Assembly (NCBI RefSeq): GCF_031656215.1
Contig: NZ_CP134228.1
Coordinates: 3,801,001-3,865,000, forward strand
Reading direction: 5' to 3'
Length of the DNA stretch: 64,000 nucleotides
Source of the DNA: Mesorhizobium koreense
GTDB lineage: Bacteria; Pseudomonadota; Alphaproteobacteria; Rhizobiales; Rhizobiaceae
In this document: one piece after another, positions 21,992 through 32,454 of the stretch
How the letters are laid out: every line of letters begins with the position of its first letter
Numbering within the stretch: the first letter of the stretch is position 1
Program-made: the position numbers and the translations under genes
Notes under the pieces: model-generated
Database searches by the model: none
Told to the model about the DNA's origin: nothing
Seen by the model: only the letters and a program-made list of their open reading frames with translations

Positions 21992-22396
21992 TCAGGCCTG
22001 TTCGAGTTCGATCAGCGTGCCCTGGAAATCCTTCGGATGAAGGAACAGCACCGGTTTGCCATGCGCGCCGCTCTTCGGCTCGCCATCGCCAAGCACACGA
22101 GCGCCTGCCGCCCTCAGCCGGTCGCGGGCCGCCAGAATGTCGCCGACCTCATAGCAGACATGGTGCATGCCACCGGACGGGTTCTTCTCGAGGAAAGCGG
22201 CGATCGGCGAAGCTTCGCCCAACGGCTCCAGCAGTTCGATCTTGGTGTTGCCCACGTCTATGAAGACGACGGTGACGCCATGCTCCGGCAAGGCCTGCGG
22301 TTCGCCGACCTTCGCGCCGAGCGTATCACGATAGGAGGCAGCCGCGGCCGCGAGATCGGGAACGGCAATGGCAACGTGGTTGAGACGGCCGAGCAT
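21992..22396 (-). CDS. mce: methylmalonyl-CoA epimerase
   Basis: The 134-residue protein belongs to the vicinal-oxygen-chelate fold. It starts L-G-R-L-N-H-V-A-I-A-V-P-D-L, whose His is the first metal ligand, has H-H-V-C-Y-E-V near residue 79 and ends F-Q-G-T-L-I-E-L-E-Q. It interconverts (2R)- and (2S)-methylmalonyl-CoA in propionyl-CoA breakdown from odd-chain fatty acids, Val and Ile. This fits the branched-chain 2-oxo acid dehydrogenase genes at the window's right end. It lies 39 bases after the RNase J gene. Confidence 0.93.
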   Translation of the reverse strand: MLGRLNHVAIAVPDLAAAAASYRDTLGAKVGEPQALPEHGVTVVFIDVGNTKIELLEPLGEASPIAAFLEKNPSGGMHHVCYEVGDILAARDRLRAAGARVLGDGEPKSGAHGKPVLFLHPKDFQGTLIELEQA

Positions 22397-22435
22397 GGCT
22401 ACATTCCTATTCGTGCGTCCTTCGAGGCTCGCTCC

Positions 22436-24103
22436 CTATCGCGTAACGAAGACGGTGACGATGGGCTTTTTGCCCCAGGCCTCGTTGGCGGCGGCGCGCA
22501 CGGCACGGCGGACGGCATCCGAGACAAGATCGAGATCGCGGCGCCGCTGGCGCGGGATGCTGTCGATGGCGCCGACAGCGGCGTCGACCAGAAGCTCCTC
22601 GAAATCCTCTCCCGTCGCGTCTTCCTTCGGCAGGCCCATCGCGGCGAGATCCGGATCGCCGGCCATCTCATAGCCGTCATCGAGGACGACATTGACGGCC
22701 ACATGCCCCGCGAAGGAAAGCTTCCGCCTCTCCTTGAGGCCGACCGCCTCATCGCCACCGATCAGCTTGCCGTCCTTATAGACGCGGCCGAACGGCACCT
22801 GGTCGACCACTTCCGCCTTGCCGGGCGAGAGCCGTACCATGTCGCCGTCGCGGACTCTCGGCACGTCGGCGACGCCGGCTGCCTTCGCCAGTTCCGCGTG
22901 CGCGACAAGATGCGCCGCTTCGCCATGCACCGGCACGGCAATCTTCGGCTTCAGCCATTCATACATGCGCCTCAACTCGTTGCGGCGCGGATGACCGGAC
23001 ACGTGCACCAGCGCGTCCGAATCCTCGATGACCGTCACGCCCTGGTCGATGAGGCCGTTCTTGATGGAAAGGATCGCCTTCTCGTTGCCGGGGATGACGC
23101 GCGAGGAGAAGATCACGGTATCGCCTTTCGCCAGCGATACGTTCTTGAACTCGTCGCGCGCGAGCTTGGCAAGCGCGGCGCGCGGTTCTCCCTGACTTCC
23201 CGTGCACAGGATGACGAGTTCGGCACGCGGCGTCAGTCCGTATTCGTCCTCGTCCATGAATTCGGGCAAGCCTTCGAGATAGCCGATCTCGGTGGCGACA
23301 TCGATGACGCGCTTCAGCGAGCGGCCCATCACCATCACCTTGCGGCCCGCGTCTCGCGCGGCTTCCGCAACCGAGCGGATGCGGCCGACATTGGAGGAGA
23401 AGGTCGTCACGGCCACGCGGCCGGGAGCCTCCGCTATCAATTTGGCGAGGCTTTTTGCCACCGCTTCTTCGGACGGCGATTCGCCTTCGCGCAGCGCGTT
23501 GGTGGAATCGCAGACGAGCGCCAGAACGCCCCGGTCGCCGATAGCGCGGAACCGCGCCTCGTCGATCAGCGGACCGATGGTCGGCTCCGGGTCGATCTTC
23601 CAGTCGCCGGTGTGGACGACGGTGCCGGCCGGTGAGATGATGGCGAGCGATACCGGCTCCGGAATAGAATGGTTGACGGCAATCGCCTCGATCTCGAACG
23701 GCCCGACGATGAAGCGCTCACCGGCGTTGTATATCTTCACCGGCACCTGCGGCGCGCCCGGTTCGGAGGCTCGCTTGGCCGCCAGCAGGCCGGCCGTGAA
23801 CGGCGTCATCCAGACAGGGACGCCGCCGAGCCTCGGCCAGATGTCGAGCACAGCGCCGTAGTGATCCTCGTGCGCATGGGTGATGACCATGCCGTGGAGC
23901 GAGGAAACGTTCTCCTCGATGAAGCGCGTATCGGGCAAGACCAGGTCGACGCCGGGCAGTTCGGGCGTCGGAAAGGTGACGCCGCAATCGACGATGATCC
24001 ATTCGCGCGCGCTCGCAGGTCCATAGCCATAGAGTGCCAGGTTCATGCCGATCTCGCCGACCCCGCCCAGCGGCACGAAGACAAGCTCGTTGCTATCCGC
24101 CAT
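22436..24103 (-). CDS. rnj: ribonuclease J
   Basis: Starting at the ATG at 24103 (GAGGG upstream) gives 555 residues beginning MADSNELVFVPLGGVGEIGMN, the normal RNase J start; a start at 24163 would add 20 unrelated residues. The beta-CASP metallo-beta-lactamase motif H-A-H-E-D-H binds the two zinc ions. Other family marks are V-H-T-G-D-W-K-I-D, C-D-S-T-N-A and V-H-V-S-G-H-P. It is a 5'-3' exo- and endoribonuclease in mRNA decay and rRNA 5'-end maturation. Its start overlaps birA by 11 bases. Confidence 0.95.
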   Translation of the reverse strand: MADSNELVFVPLGGVGEIGMNLALYGYGPASAREWIIVDCGVTFPTPELPGVDLVLPDTRFIEENVSSLHGMVITHAHEDHYGAVLDIWPRLGGVPVWMTPFTAGLLAAKRASEPGAPQVPVKIYNAGERFIVGPFEIEAIAVNHSIPEPVSLAIISPAGTVVHTGDWKIDPEPTIGPLIDEARFRAIGDRGVLALVCDSTNALREGESPSEEAVAKSLAKLIAEAPGRVAVTTFSSNVGRIRSVAEAARDAGRKVMVMGRSLKRVIDVATEIGYLEGLPEFMDEDEYGLTPRAELVILCTGSQGEPRAALAKLARDEFKNVSLAKGDTVIFSSRVIPGNEKAILSIKNGLIDQGVTVIEDSDALVHVSGHPRRNELRRMYEWLKPKIAVPVHGEAAHLVAHAELAKAAGVADVPRVRDGDMVRLSPGKAEVVDQVPFGRVYKDGKLIGGDEAVGLKERRKLSFAGHVAVNVVLDDGYEMAGDPDLAAMGLPKEDATGEDFEELLVDAAVGAIDSIPRQRRRDLDLVSDAVRRAVRAAANEAWGKKPIVTVFVTR

Positions 24104-24875
24104 ATGCCCTGCCCTCACCAGTCGAAAAGAAAAGATCGCCCGCGGAGATGCGGCGTCGTTCACCCGCCACGTTCAACAAAAGATAGCCGTCCCGGTCGAT
24201 GTCCTCGAAAATGCCTGCCGTCTCGCTATCCTGCCGTCTGATGGTAACCGGGCCGCCCTTGCCGTCGGCGGCGAACAGCCAGTCCTCCCGGATGCGAGCG
24301 AAGCCGGCGCCGCCGCTCCATTCGGCCAGCACGCCGGCCATCTCCGCCGCGAGCGATGGGAACACCCGTTCCGGTTCGACCTCTATGCCACATTCGGCGA
24401 GATCGGTCGTCGGATAGAGCGGATTTTCGGGATGCGTGGAGCAATTGATGCCGCAGCCAATGACGACAGCCAGCCGACCATCCGCAAGTGTCCCGCTTTC
24501 GAGCAGGATGCCACAGATCTTGTGTCCGTCGACCAGAAGATCGTTCGGCCATTTGATGGCAAGCGCTTGCGGATTGTTCGCGAAGAAGGAACGAAGGGCG
24601 CGATATACACCGAGCCCGGCCACCAGCGGCAGCGTCCCGATCCGCGAGACGGGCGCGGGATCGATCAACAACAGCGAAGCGTATAGATTGCCGGGTTCCG
24701 ACACCCATTCTCGTCCGCGCCTGCCCTTGCCGGCCGACTGACGTATGGCGGTGACCCAGAGATTGCCGACATCACCTTCGCGGGCCGCTGCCAGTGCCGA
24801 GGCGTTCGTCGAGGCGACCTCGCCCAACGAGAGGCGGCGATAAGCGGCCAGCCCTGCGATCGGCTGTCCCGACAC
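24093..24875 (-). CDS. birA: biotin-[acetyl-CoA carboxylase] ligase, non-regulatory type
   Basis: The protein has the biotin-ligase core: biotinyl-AMP motif G-K-G-R-R-G-R-E-W, K-W-P-N-D-L-L-V and G-C-G-I-N. It attaches biotin to carboxylase carrier proteins. There is no N-terminal helix-turn-helix, so it is not a transcriptional repressor. No ATG is available near the beginning. I chose the GTG at 24875 (260 residues). A CTG at 24884, six bases after AAGGAG and overlapping the nuoN stop as CTGA, is a real alternative that would couple it to nuoN. The frame open further upstream is a shadow of nuoN. Confidence 0.88.
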   Translation of the reverse strand: MSGQPIAGLAAYRRLSLGEVASTNASALAAAREGDVGNLWVTAIRQSAGKGRRGREWVSEPGNLYASLLLIDPAPVSRIGTLPLVAGLGVYRALRSFFANNPQALAIKWPNDLLVDGHKICGILLESGTLADGRLAVVIGCGINCSTHPENPLYPTTDLAECGIEVEPERVFPSLAAEMAGVLAEWSGGAGFARIREDWLFAADGKGGPVTIRRQDSETAGIFEDIDRDGYLLLNVAGERRRISAGDLFFSTGEGRAYGG

Positions 24876-24880
24876 GCTCG

Positions 24881-26317
24881 TCAGTAGAAGCTCCTTGCGG
24901 CGGCCTCGGCCACGCGCCCGAGCGGCCCACCGATCAGGACATAGAAGAGGATGAAGGCGCCGGAGAGCCCGAAGACGACGCGCATTTCCGCCGCCATCGG
25001 CGAAAAGCCCTTGCCTGCCTCGTCGAACCACATGATCTTGATGATCCTCAGATAGTAGAACGCGCCGACCACCGAGGTAAGGACGCCGATCACGGCAAGC
25101 GCGTAGAGATGCGCGTTGATCGCGGCGAGGAAGACGTACCATTTAGCCCAGAAGCCGGCGAGCGGCGGGATGCCGGCGAGCGAGAAGAGTAGGATGGTCA
25201 TGATCGTCGCCATCATCGGATTGGTGGTGGCGAGACCGGCCAGATCGTCGATGCTCTCGACCTGCTCATCCTTGCGCCGCATGGAGAGGATGAAGGCGAA
25301 GGTGCCGAGCGTCATGGCAAGGTAGATCAGCATGTAGATGACGACGCCGCGCACGCCGGCCGGCGTGTTGGCGGCAAGCCCCACCAGCGCGAAGCCCATA
25401 TGGCCGATCGCGGAATAGGCCATCAGCCGTTTGAAATTGCGCTGCCCGATGGCCGCGAAAGAGCCCAGCGCCATCGACGCGATCGAGACGAAGACGATGA
25501 CCTGCTGCCAGTCCGCGGCCGCCGGCTGGAATGCATCGACCGTGGTGCGAACCAGGAAAGACATCGCCGCCATCTTCGGCGCGGAGGAAAGGAACGCGGT
25601 GACCGGCGTCGGCGCGCCCTCATAGACGTCCGGCGTCCACATATGGAACGGCACCGCCGAGATCTTGAAGATCAGGCCGGCGAGCACGAAGACGATACCG
25701 AAGAGGAGGCCGATGGAGCGCGGACCGGCGGAAAGCGCCGAGGCGATCTCCTGGAAGCCGACGCTGCCGGTGTAGCCGTAGACCAGCGTAATGCCGTAAA
25801 GCAAAAGCCCGGAGGAGAGCGAGCTCAGCACGAAATATTTAAGGCCGGACTCGGTCGAGCGCAGATTGTCACGATGGAAGGCGGCAAGGACGTAGAGGCC
25901 TAGATTCTGCAGTTCCAGCCCGAGGTAGAGGCTGATCATGTTGTGCGCCGAGATCATCAGCATCATGCCGACGGTCGAAAGCAGGATCATCACCGGATAT
26001 TCGAAGCTGTAGAAGCCGGCGTGGCTGGCGAAGCGCACCGCCATGACGAGCGCGACGGCCGAGCCGATCAACGTCAGGACCATCATCACGCGCGCGAACG
26101 GGTCGAGAACGATGGCGCCGCCGAACGCCTCTCCGCTGGCGTCCGTGGTCATCAGCCAGATCGCGGCTGCGGCAAGCAACAGGACGGACAGCACGTTGAC
26201 GACACCCGTCGCGCTCTTGCCGGCATAGACGCCGATCATCAGAACGACCATGGCGCCGACCGAAAGAATAAGTTCGGGCAGCGCTATGGATAGGCTCGTT
26301 GCGAGGTCTGCGGTCAT
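24881..26317 (-). CDS. nuoN: NADH-quinone oxidoreductase subunit N
   Basis: This 478-residue antiporter-like subunit has about 14 membrane helices. It has the conserved K-Y-F segment ([10 protein letters not shown]) and the Lys of the broken helix ([11 protein letters not shown]). It is one of three proton-pumping modules in the complex I membrane arm. It is the last nuo gene. Its start overlaps the nuoM stop as ATGA, and birA follows at once. Confidence 0.97.
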   Translation of the reverse strand: MTADLATSLSIALPELILSVGAMVVLMIGVYAGKSATGVVNVLSVLLLAAAAIWLMTTDASGEAFGGAIVLDPFARVMMVLTLIGSAVALVMAVRFASHAGFYSFEYPVMILLSTVGMMLMISAHNMISLYLGLELQNLGLYVLAAFHRDNLRSTESGLKYFVLSSLSSGLLLYGITLVYGYTGSVGFQEIASALSAGPRSIGLLFGIVFVLAGLIFKISAVPFHMWTPDVYEGAPTPVTAFLSSAPKMAAMSFLVRTTVDAFQPAAADWQQVIVFVSIASMALGSFAAIGQRNFKRLMAYSAIGHMGFALVGLAANTPAGVRGVVIYMLIYLAMTLGTFAFILSMRRKDEQVESIDDLAGLATTNPMMATIMTILLFSLAGIPPLAGFWAKWYVFLAAINAHLYALAVIGVLTSVVGAFYYLRIIKIMWFDEAGKGFSPMAAEMRVVFGLSGAFILFYVLIGGPLGRVAEAAARSFY

Positions 26318-27837
26318 CGGGCGATTGCCTGTTGCTGCGCCGAAGCGGTACGGTGCCCCGCCTGGATGGAGATGGTGACGTTGTTGACGAGATTGTCGAC
26401 GGAGGTCGCGGTGGCGGTGAGGATCGGCGCCGGATAGATGCCGAAGAAGATCACCAGCACGATCAGCGGATAAAGGATCGCCTTCTCCCGCGTCGAGAGA
26501 TCGAGCATGCCCTTCAGCGTCTCCTTGGAAAGCACGCCGAAGATGAGGCGCCGATAGAGCCAGAGCGCGTAGGCCGCCGACAGGATGACGCCCGTGGTGG
26601 CGAAAAGCGCCACCCAGGTATTGGCCTCGAATGCGCCCATCAGCGTCAGGAACTCGCCGACGAACCCGCTCGTGCCCGGCAGGCCGATATTGGCCATGGT
26701 GAAGATCATCAGCGCCACGGCATATTTCGGCATGTTGTTGACCAGTCCGCCATAGGTGGCGATCTCGCGCGTATGCTGCCGGTCATAGAGGACGCCGACG
26801 CAAAGGAAGAGCGCGCCGGAGACCAGGCCATGCGAGATCATCTGGAAGAGAGCTCCCTGCACGCCTTGCTGGTTCAAGGCGAAGATGCCCATCGTCACGA
26901 AGCCCATATGAGCGACGGAGGAGTAGGCGACGAGCTTCTTCATATCCTCCTGCATCAGCGCCACGAGCGAGGTGTAGACGATGGCGACGACCGACAGCGT
27001 GAAGATGAAGGGCGCGAACATGGCCGACGCGTCGGGAAACATCGGCAGCGAGAAGCGCAGGAAACCGTAGCCGCCCATCTTCAAGAGGATCGCCGCCAGG
27101 ATAACCGAGCCGGCCGTCGGCGCCTCCACATGCGCGTCGGGCAGCCAGGTATGCACCGGCCACATCGGCATCTTTACCGCGAAGGAGGCGAAGAAGGCGA
27201 ACCACAGCCATGGCTGCATGGAGACAGGGAAATTATGCGTTAGTAGCGTTGGAATATCGGTCGTGCCCGATTGCCAGAACATCGCCATGATGGCGAGCAG
27301 CATCAGCACCGAGCCGAGCAGCGTGTAGAGGAAGAACTTGAACGAAGCATAGACGCGCCGCTTGCCGCCCCACACCCCGATGATGATGAACATCGGGATC
27401 AGCCCAGCCTCGAAGAAGACGTAGAACAGGACGATGTCGAGCGCGCAGAAGACGCCGATCATCAGCATCTCCAACACCAGGAAGGCGATCATGTAGGGCT
27501 TGACGCGATCCTGAACCCGCCAGCTTGCCAGGATCGTGAACACCATCATCAACGTCGTCAGGATGACGAGCAGCATGGAGATGCCGTCGACGCCCATATG
27601 GTAGGAAATCCCGGAATCCAGCCATTCGTGCTTCTCGACCATCTGGAAGCTGGCATCGGACGGGTTGAAGCCGATCCAGATCAGGAGAGACACCAGGAAG
27701 GTGACGATCGTCGTCAGGAGCGCGATCATGCGGATGTTCTTCCGCGCCGCCTCGCTCTCGTCCCTGATGAAAAGGATGAGGACGACGCCGACCAGTGGCA
27801 GGAAGGTGACCGTCGATAGGATGGGCCAGTCGGTCAT
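26314..27837 (-). CDS. nuoM: NADH-quinone oxidoreductase subunit M
   Basis: The 507-residue protein starts [18 protein letters not shown] and has about 14 membrane helices with the antiporter-like core. The key Glu (W-L-D-S-G-I to E-A-G-L-I-P-M region) and the [12 protein letters not shown] motif are visible. It is the second proton-pumping module of complex I. It lies one base after nuoL and overlaps nuoN by four bases, so L, M and N are tightly coupled. Confidence 0.97.
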   Translation of the reverse strand: MTDWPILSTVTFLPLVGVVLILFIRDESEAARKNIRMIALLTTIVTFLVSLLIWIGFNPSDASFQMVEKHEWLDSGISYHMGVDGISMLLVILTTLMMVFTILASWRVQDRVKPYMIAFLVLEMLMIGVFCALDIVLFYVFFEAGLIPMFIIIGVWGGKRRVYASFKFFLYTLLGSVLMLLAIMAMFWQSGTTDIPTLLTHNFPVSMQPWLWFAFFASFAVKMPMWPVHTWLPDAHVEAPTAGSVILAAILLKMGGYGFLRFSLPMFPDASAMFAPFIFTLSVVAIVYTSLVALMQEDMKKLVAYSSVAHMGFVTMGIFALNQQGVQGALFQMISHGLVSGALFLCVGVLYDRQHTREIATYGGLVNNMPKYAVALMIFTMANIGLPGTSGFVGEFLTLMGAFEANTWVALFATTGVILSAAYALWLYRRLIFGVLSKETLKGMLDLSTREKAILYPLIVLVIFFGIYPAPILTATATSVDNLVNNVTISIQAGHRTASAQQQAIAR

Positions 27838-27838
27838 A

Positions 27839-29824
27839 TCAGAGAGAACCTCCGAGCATCATCCAGGTGATGAGCGCGACGATGCCGATCAGCATCACGA
27901 AAGCGTAGTGGTAGAGATAGCCCGTCTGCAGCCGGACAACGCGGTTGGTGACGTCGATGACACGCGCCGAGACGCCGTCCGGGCCGAGCCCGTCGATGAT
28001 CGTGCCGTCGCCGCGCTTCCACAGGAAATGGCCGAGGCGCTTCGCTCCATTGACGAAGAGGAAATCGTAGACCTCGTCGAAATACCACTTGTTGAGCAGG
28101 AAGGCGTAGAGGCCGCGATGCTGTTCTGCGAGTTCGTGCGGCGCCTTGGGCGAGCGGATATAGAATACCCAGGCGACCCAGGTTCCCACGACCATGGCGA
28201 TGAACGGCGCAAGACTGACCAGCACGGGCGAGTGATGGATAGCCTCGACGACCTCGTTGCCCGGCAGCGTGAACAGCGCGGTGCGCCAGAACTCGTGATA
28301 GCCCTCGCCAATGAACGCGAACTTGAACACAGCGCCTGCCAGGAGCGCGCCGACCGAAAGCAGCAGGAGCGGCACCAGCATGACCGGCGGCGATTCATGC
28401 ACGTGGTGCATGACCTCATGACTGGCGCGCGGCTTGCCGTGGAACGTCATGAAGATCAGCCGCCATGAGTAGAACGCGGTGAAGGCCGCGGCGACAGTGA
28501 GCAGTATAAAGGCGAAGGTCGCGGCCGCGTTCTGGCCGGCAAAGGCCGATTCTACGATGGCGTCCTTGGAGATGAAACCGGCCGTACCGATGATCGTCAG
28601 CGGAATGCCGACGCCGGTGAGCGACAGCGTGCCGATGATCATCGTCCAGTAGGTGTAAGGGATCAGCTTCCTGAGACCGCCCATCTTGCGCATGTCCTGC
28701 TCGTCGGAGACGGCGTGGATGACCGAGCCCGAGCACAGGAAGAGCAGCGCCTTGAAGAAAGCGTGGGTGAACAGGTGGAAGATGGCGACGCCATAGGCGC
28801 CGACGCCGAGCGCCACGAACATGTAGCCGAGCTGCGAGCAGGTCGAATAGGCGATCACGCGCTTGATGTCGTTCTGCACCAGTCCGACCGTCGCCGCGAA
28901 GAAAGCCGTGATCGCACCGATGATGGTCACGACCAACAGCGCGGTGTGGGAAAGCTCGAAGAGCGGTGACAGCCGCGCCACCATGAAGACGCCGGCCGTG
29001 ACCATGGTGGCGGCATGGATGAGCGCGGAGACCGGTGTCGGGCCTTCCATCGCATCCGGCAGCCAGGTGTGCAGCGGCACCTGCGCCGACTTGCCCATGG
29101 CGCCCATGAAAAGGAGCAGGCACACCACCGTGATCGCCGCCTGCTTGTCGAGCGCATGGCCCAGGAAGGTAAGCACAGGCTCGCCTGCGGCAGCGCCAGC
29201 CGCCGGCAGGTAGCTTGCGGCATTGGCGAAGATGGTGCCGAGATTGACCGAGCCGAACAGCACGAAGACGCCGAAGATGCCGAGCAGGAAGCCGAAATCG
29301 CCGATACGATTGACGACAAAGGCTTTGATCGCAGCGGCGACGGCGGAAGGCCGCTTGTACCAGAAACCGATCAGGAGATAGGAGGCGAGGCCGACGCCTT
29401 CCCAGCCGAAGAACATCTGGATGAGATTGTCGGCCGTCACCAGCGCCAGCATGGCGAAGGTGAAAAGCGACAGATAGGCGAAGAAACGCGGCCGATCGGG
29501 ATCGTGATGCATGTAGCCGATCGAATAGATGTGGACCAGCGCCGAGACGGTGTTGACCACCACCAGCATCACCACGGTCAGCGTGTCGATCCTGAGCGCC
29601 CAGTCGGCTTCGAGCCCGCCTGATTTCATGAAGGAGAGGACGGGGACGACGAACGTCTCCACATCTCCGAAGCCGACCTGGAAGAAGGCGATCCACGACA
29701 GGACCGCGGACACCACCAGCAAGCCGGAGGTGACGTACTCCGACGCCTTGGCCCCGATCGAGCCGCCGAAAAGGCCGGCGATCAGGAAGCCGATGAGGGG
29801 CAGGAAGACAATTGCCTGGTACAT
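27839..29824 (-). CDS. nuoL: NADH-quinone oxidoreductase subunit L
   Basis: This 661-residue protein is the distal antiporter-like subunit. It has the usual [15 protein letters not shown] motif near residue 145, then [18 protein letters not shown], and the long C-terminal lateral helix that runs along the membrane arm to bind M and N. It follows nuoK with a single base between them. Length and motifs are normal, and nothing suggests an Mrp antiporter instead. Confidence 0.97.
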   Translation of the reverse strand: MYQAIVFLPLIGFLIAGLFGGSIGAKASEYVTSGLLVVSAVLSWIAFFQVGFGDVETFVVPVLSFMKSGGLEADWALRIDTLTVVMLVVVNTVSALVHIYSIGYMHHDPDRPRFFAYLSLFTFAMLALVTADNLIQMFFGWEGVGLASYLLIGFWYKRPSAVAAAIKAFVVNRIGDFGFLLGIFGVFVLFGSVNLGTIFANAASYLPAAGAAAGEPVLTFLGHALDKQAAITVVCLLLFMGAMGKSAQVPLHTWLPDAMEGPTPVSALIHAATMVTAGVFMVARLSPLFELSHTALLVVTIIGAITAFFAATVGLVQNDIKRVIAYSTCSQLGYMFVALGVGAYGVAIFHLFTHAFFKALLFLCSGSVIHAVSDEQDMRKMGGLRKLIPYTYWTMIIGTLSLTGVGIPLTIIGTAGFISKDAIVESAFAGQNAAATFAFILLTVAAAFTAFYSWRLIFMTFHGKPRASHEVMHHVHESPPVMLVPLLLLSVGALLAGAVFKFAFIGEGYHEFWRTALFTLPGNEVVEAIHHSPVLVSLAPFIAMVVGTWVAWVFYIRSPKAPHELAEQHRGLYAFLLNKWYFDEVYDFLFVNGAKRLGHFLWKRGDGTIIDGLGPDGVSARVIDVTNRVVRLQTGYLYHYAFVMLIGIVALITWMMLGGSL

Positions 29825-29825
29825 T

Positions 29826-30134
29826 TCAGCCCTTCATCATGTTGACGTCTTCGACGGCGATGGAGCCTCGATTTCGATAGAAGACGACGAGGATGGAAAG
29901 CCCGATCGCCGCTTCGGCCGCCGCCACCGTCAGCACAAAGAGCGCAAAGACCTGACCGACAAGATCGCCGAGCGCCGCCGAGAAGGCGACGAAGTTCAGA
30001 TTGACCGCGAGCAGGATGAGTTCGATCGACATCAGGATGACGATCACGTTCTTGCGGTTCAGGAAAATACCGAAGACACCGAGCGTGAACACGATCGCCG
30101 ATACGGTCAGGTAATGTGCGATGCCCACTTCCAT
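29826..30134 (-). CDS. nuoK: NADH-quinone oxidoreductase subunit K
   Basis: Starting at the ATG at 30134 gives the normal 102-residue NuoK with three membrane helices. Its conserved Glu residues ([10 protein letters not shown] in helix 2 and [10 protein letters not shown] in helix 3) belong to the proton-coupling path. The frame open upstream to 30827 is a shadow of nuoJ. Its start shares one base with the nuoJ stop (TGATG). Confidence 0.97.
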   Translation of the reverse strand: MEVGIAHYLTVSAIVFTLGVFGIFLNRKNVIVILMSIELILLAVNLNFVAFSAALGDLVGQVFALFVLTVAAAEAAIGLSILVVFYRNRGSIAVEDVNMMKG

Positions 30135-30757
30135 CAGGACACTCCCTCGCCTGTCTTGACGTCGTGCAGTTTTACGGCGGTCTTTGGGTTGCGGGCCACT
30201 TGTGCGATGATCGACTGGCGCTTGACCGCCTGCTTGTGACGCAATGTCAGAACGATGGCCCCGACCATCGCCACCAGCAACAGCAGGCCGGCGACCTCGA
30301 AATAGAACAGATAATCGGTATAGAGGATGTCGCCGAGCGCACCTGTGTTGGAGCGCTGCGCCAGGGATGGGATCGGCCTGGCAATGCTCTTGGCAAGCTC
30401 GGGCGTAAACGTGTAGCCGCCGAGAACCACGATCAGTTCGCCGAGCAGGATGATGCCGACCAGCGCGCCAGCTGGCGCATATTCGAGCACGCCCCGCTTC
30501 ATCTCGGCGAAGTCGACGTCGAGCATCATCACCACGAACAGAAACAGCACCAGGACCGCGCCGACATAGACGACGAGCAGGATGAGCGCGAGGAACTCCG
30601 CTCCGGACAGCAGGAACAGCCCAGCCGCATTGAAAAAGGCGAGGATCAGGAACAGCACCGAGTGCACGGGATTGCGCGCCGCAATCACCATGAAGGCCGA
30701 GCCAACGAGTATGAAGGCGAAGAGGTAAAAGAACGCCGCCTCTAGTCCAGTCAGCAT
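30134..30757 (-). CDS. nuoJ: NADH-quinone oxidoreductase subunit J
   Basis: The 207-residue protein has five membrane helices, with the [16 protein letters not shown] motif of NuoJ in helix 3, the site of the pi-bulge that moves during the catalytic cycle. It follows nuoI after a 129-base gap carrying competing GGAAGGG/CCCTTCC hairpins, the largest gap inside the nuo operon. Confidence 0.96.
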   Translation of the reverse strand: MLTGLEAAFFYLFAFILVGSAFMVIAARNPVHSVLFLILAFFNAAGLFLLSGAEFLALILLVVYVGAVLVLFLFVVMMLDVDFAEMKRGVLEYAPAGALVGIILLGELIVVLGGYTFTPELAKSIARPIPSLAQRSNTGALGDILYTDYLFYFEVAGLLLLVAMVGAIVLTLRHKQAVKRQSIIAQVARNPKTAVKLHDVKTGEGVS

Positions 30758-30772
30758 GGGTTCCCCCGGTTT

Positions 30773-30802
30773 CCCTTCCCGGAAGGGACAAGACGCCCTT
30801 CC
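30773..30802 (-). repeat. alternating inverted repeats in the nuoI-nuoJ gap
   Basis: CCCTTCC occurs at 30773-30779 and 30796-30802, and its complement GGAAGGG at 30781-30787. The central copy can pair with either outer copy, giving two mutually exclusive 7-base hairpins just before nuoJ. A role in differential expression within the operon is only a guess. Confidence 0.4.
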
Positions 30803-30886
30803 CGATTCCGACTCTCCCTGCGCTCAAGCCCGAAGAATCGCGTGTCTCTTAGACGAGCCTTTCTGGCGCGTCCACTTTGCCAGACG

Positions 30887-31378
30887 TCACCGATAGGGGG
30901 CGTCCAACTGGATATTGCGAGCCAGTTCGCGCTCCCAGCGGTCGCCGTTGGCGAGCAACTTTTCCTTGTCGTAATAAAGTTCCTCGCGCGTCTCCGTGGA
31001 GAACTCGAAATTCGGTCCCTCGACGATCGCGTCGACCGGGCAGGCCTCCTGGCAGAAGCCGCAATAGATGCACTTCACCATGTCGATGTCGTAGCGCACC
31101 GTGCGACGCGTGCCGTCGTTGCGGCGCGGGCCTGCCTCGATGGTGATGGCCTGCGCCGGGCAGATCGCCTCGCACAATTTGCAGGCGATGCAACGCTCTT
31201 CGCCGTTCGGATAACGGCGCAAGGCATGCTCGCCGCGGAAGCGCGGGCTCTGCGGATTCTTCTCGTGCGGATAGTTGATCGTCGCCTTCGGCGCAACGAA
31301 CAGTTTCAGGGAAAGCACGGTGGCTTCCCAGAATTCCTTCAGGATCAGCGATTTCGCCGCCTGTGCGAACGCGCTCAT
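30887..31378 (-). CDS. nuoI: NADH-quinone oxidoreductase subunit I
   Basis: The 163-residue protein carries two ferredoxin-type 4Fe-4S motifs, [12 protein letters not shown] and [12 protein letters not shown], which hold clusters N6a and N6b and pass electrons from NuoG to NuoB. The N-terminal amphipathic stretch anchors it beside NuoH. It follows nuoH after 22 bases. Confidence 0.97.
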   Translation of the reverse strand: MSAFAQAAKSLILKEFWEATVLSLKLFVAPKATINYPHEKNPQSPRFRGEHALRRYPNGEERCIACKLCEAICPAQAITIEAGPRRNDGTRRTVRYDIDMVKCIYCGFCQEACPVDAIVEGPNFEFSTETREELYYDKEKLLANGDRWERELARNIQLDAPYR

Positions 31379-31400
31379 TGGACTTCTCCGAAGACACCCA

Positions 31401-32444
31401 TCATGCCAGCCCCGTTACTTTCAGGAACACCGCGGTCGCGACCACCATGAACAGCGAGATCGGCAGGAACACTTTCCAGCCCAGCCGCATCAACTGGTCG
31501 TAGCGGTAGCGCGGGACGAACGCCTTCACCAGCGAGATCATGAAGAAGATGAGCAGCATCTTCAGGATGAACCAGATGAAGCCCGGTACCCAGGTGAAAG
31601 GCGCGAAGTCGAGCGGCGGCAACCAGCCTCCAAGGAAGAGGATCGTGGCAAGCGCGCACATCAGTACGATCGCCACATATTCCCCGAGGAAGAAGAGCAG
31701 GAACGGCGTCGAGGAATATTCGACCATGTGTCCGGCAACGAGCTCCGATTCCGCCTCGACCAGATCGAAGGGCGGGCGGTTGGTCTCGGCCAGCGCGGAA
31801 ATGAAGAAAACGACGAACATCGGCAGGAGCGACAGCCAGTGCCAGTCGAGGAAGGTGTTCGGCAGGCCGAGATGCGTGCCGAGCCCGTCCTTCTGCGACA
31901 TAACGATGTCGGTGAGGTTGAGCGAACCGACGCAGAGAAGCACGGTGATGATGACGAAGCCGATGGAGACCTCGTAGGAAACCATCTGCGCCGCCGAACG
32001 CAGCGCGCCGAGGAACGGGTATTTCGAGTTCGACGCCCAGCCCCCCATGATGACGCCGTAGACCTCGAGCGACGAGATCGCGAGCACATAGAGGATACCG
32101 ACATTGATGTCGGCGATCGCCCAGCCGGCATCGATGGGGATCACCGCCCAGGCCGATATCGCCAGCACCGCCGACACCAAAGGCGCCAGCAGGAACACGC
32201 CCTTGTTGGCGCCGGCCGGAATAACCGGCTCCTTGAAGACGAATTTGAACAGGTCCGCGAAAGGCTGGAGCACGCCCCAGGGACCGACGACGTTCGGGCC
32301 TCGGCGCAACTGCACGGCAGCCCATATCTTGCGGTCGGCATAGAGTATCAGGGCGACGCCAACCAAGAGGATGACGATCATCACCACCGATTTCAGGAGG
32401 ATGATCAGAGCCGGCAGGACGTAGGTGTCGAAGAAGAGATCCAC
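31401..32444 (-). CDS. nuoH: NADH-quinone oxidoreductase subunit H
   Basis: I start it at the GTG at 32444, which gives 347 residues beginning (V/M)[12 protein letters not shown], the usual N-terminus. The longer frame to 32522 overlaps the end of nuoG with unrelated residues. It has eight membrane helices and the quinone-chamber motifs [20 protein letters not shown] and E-T-N-R-P-P-F-D-L-x-E-A-E-S-E-L. It joins the quinone site to the proton-pumping arm. It begins 10 bases after the nuoG stop. Confidence 0.95.
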   Translation of the reverse strand: MDLFFDTYVLPALIILLKSVVMIVILLVGVALILYADRKIWAAVQLRRGPNVVGPWGVLQPFADLFKFVFKEPVIPAGANKGVFLLAPLVSAVLAISAWAVIPIDAGWAIADINVGILYVLAISSLEVYGVIMGGWASNSKYPFLGALRSAAQMVSYEVSIGFVIITVLLCVGSLNLTDIVMSQKDGLGTHLGLPNTFLDWHWLSLLPMFVVFFISALAETNRPPFDLVEAESELVAGHMVEYSSTPFLLFFLGEYVAIVLMCALATILFLGGWLPPLDFAPFTWVPGFIWFILKMLLIFFMISLVKAFVPRYRYDQLMRLGWKVFLPISLFMVVATAVFLKVTGLA

Positions 32445-32454
32445 TTGCCTGCCC

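Noticed and set aside
29826-30827. 333-codon frame ending with nuoK
   Set aside because: Its first 230 codons are the wrong frame of nuoJ. Only the last 102 residues are NuoK.
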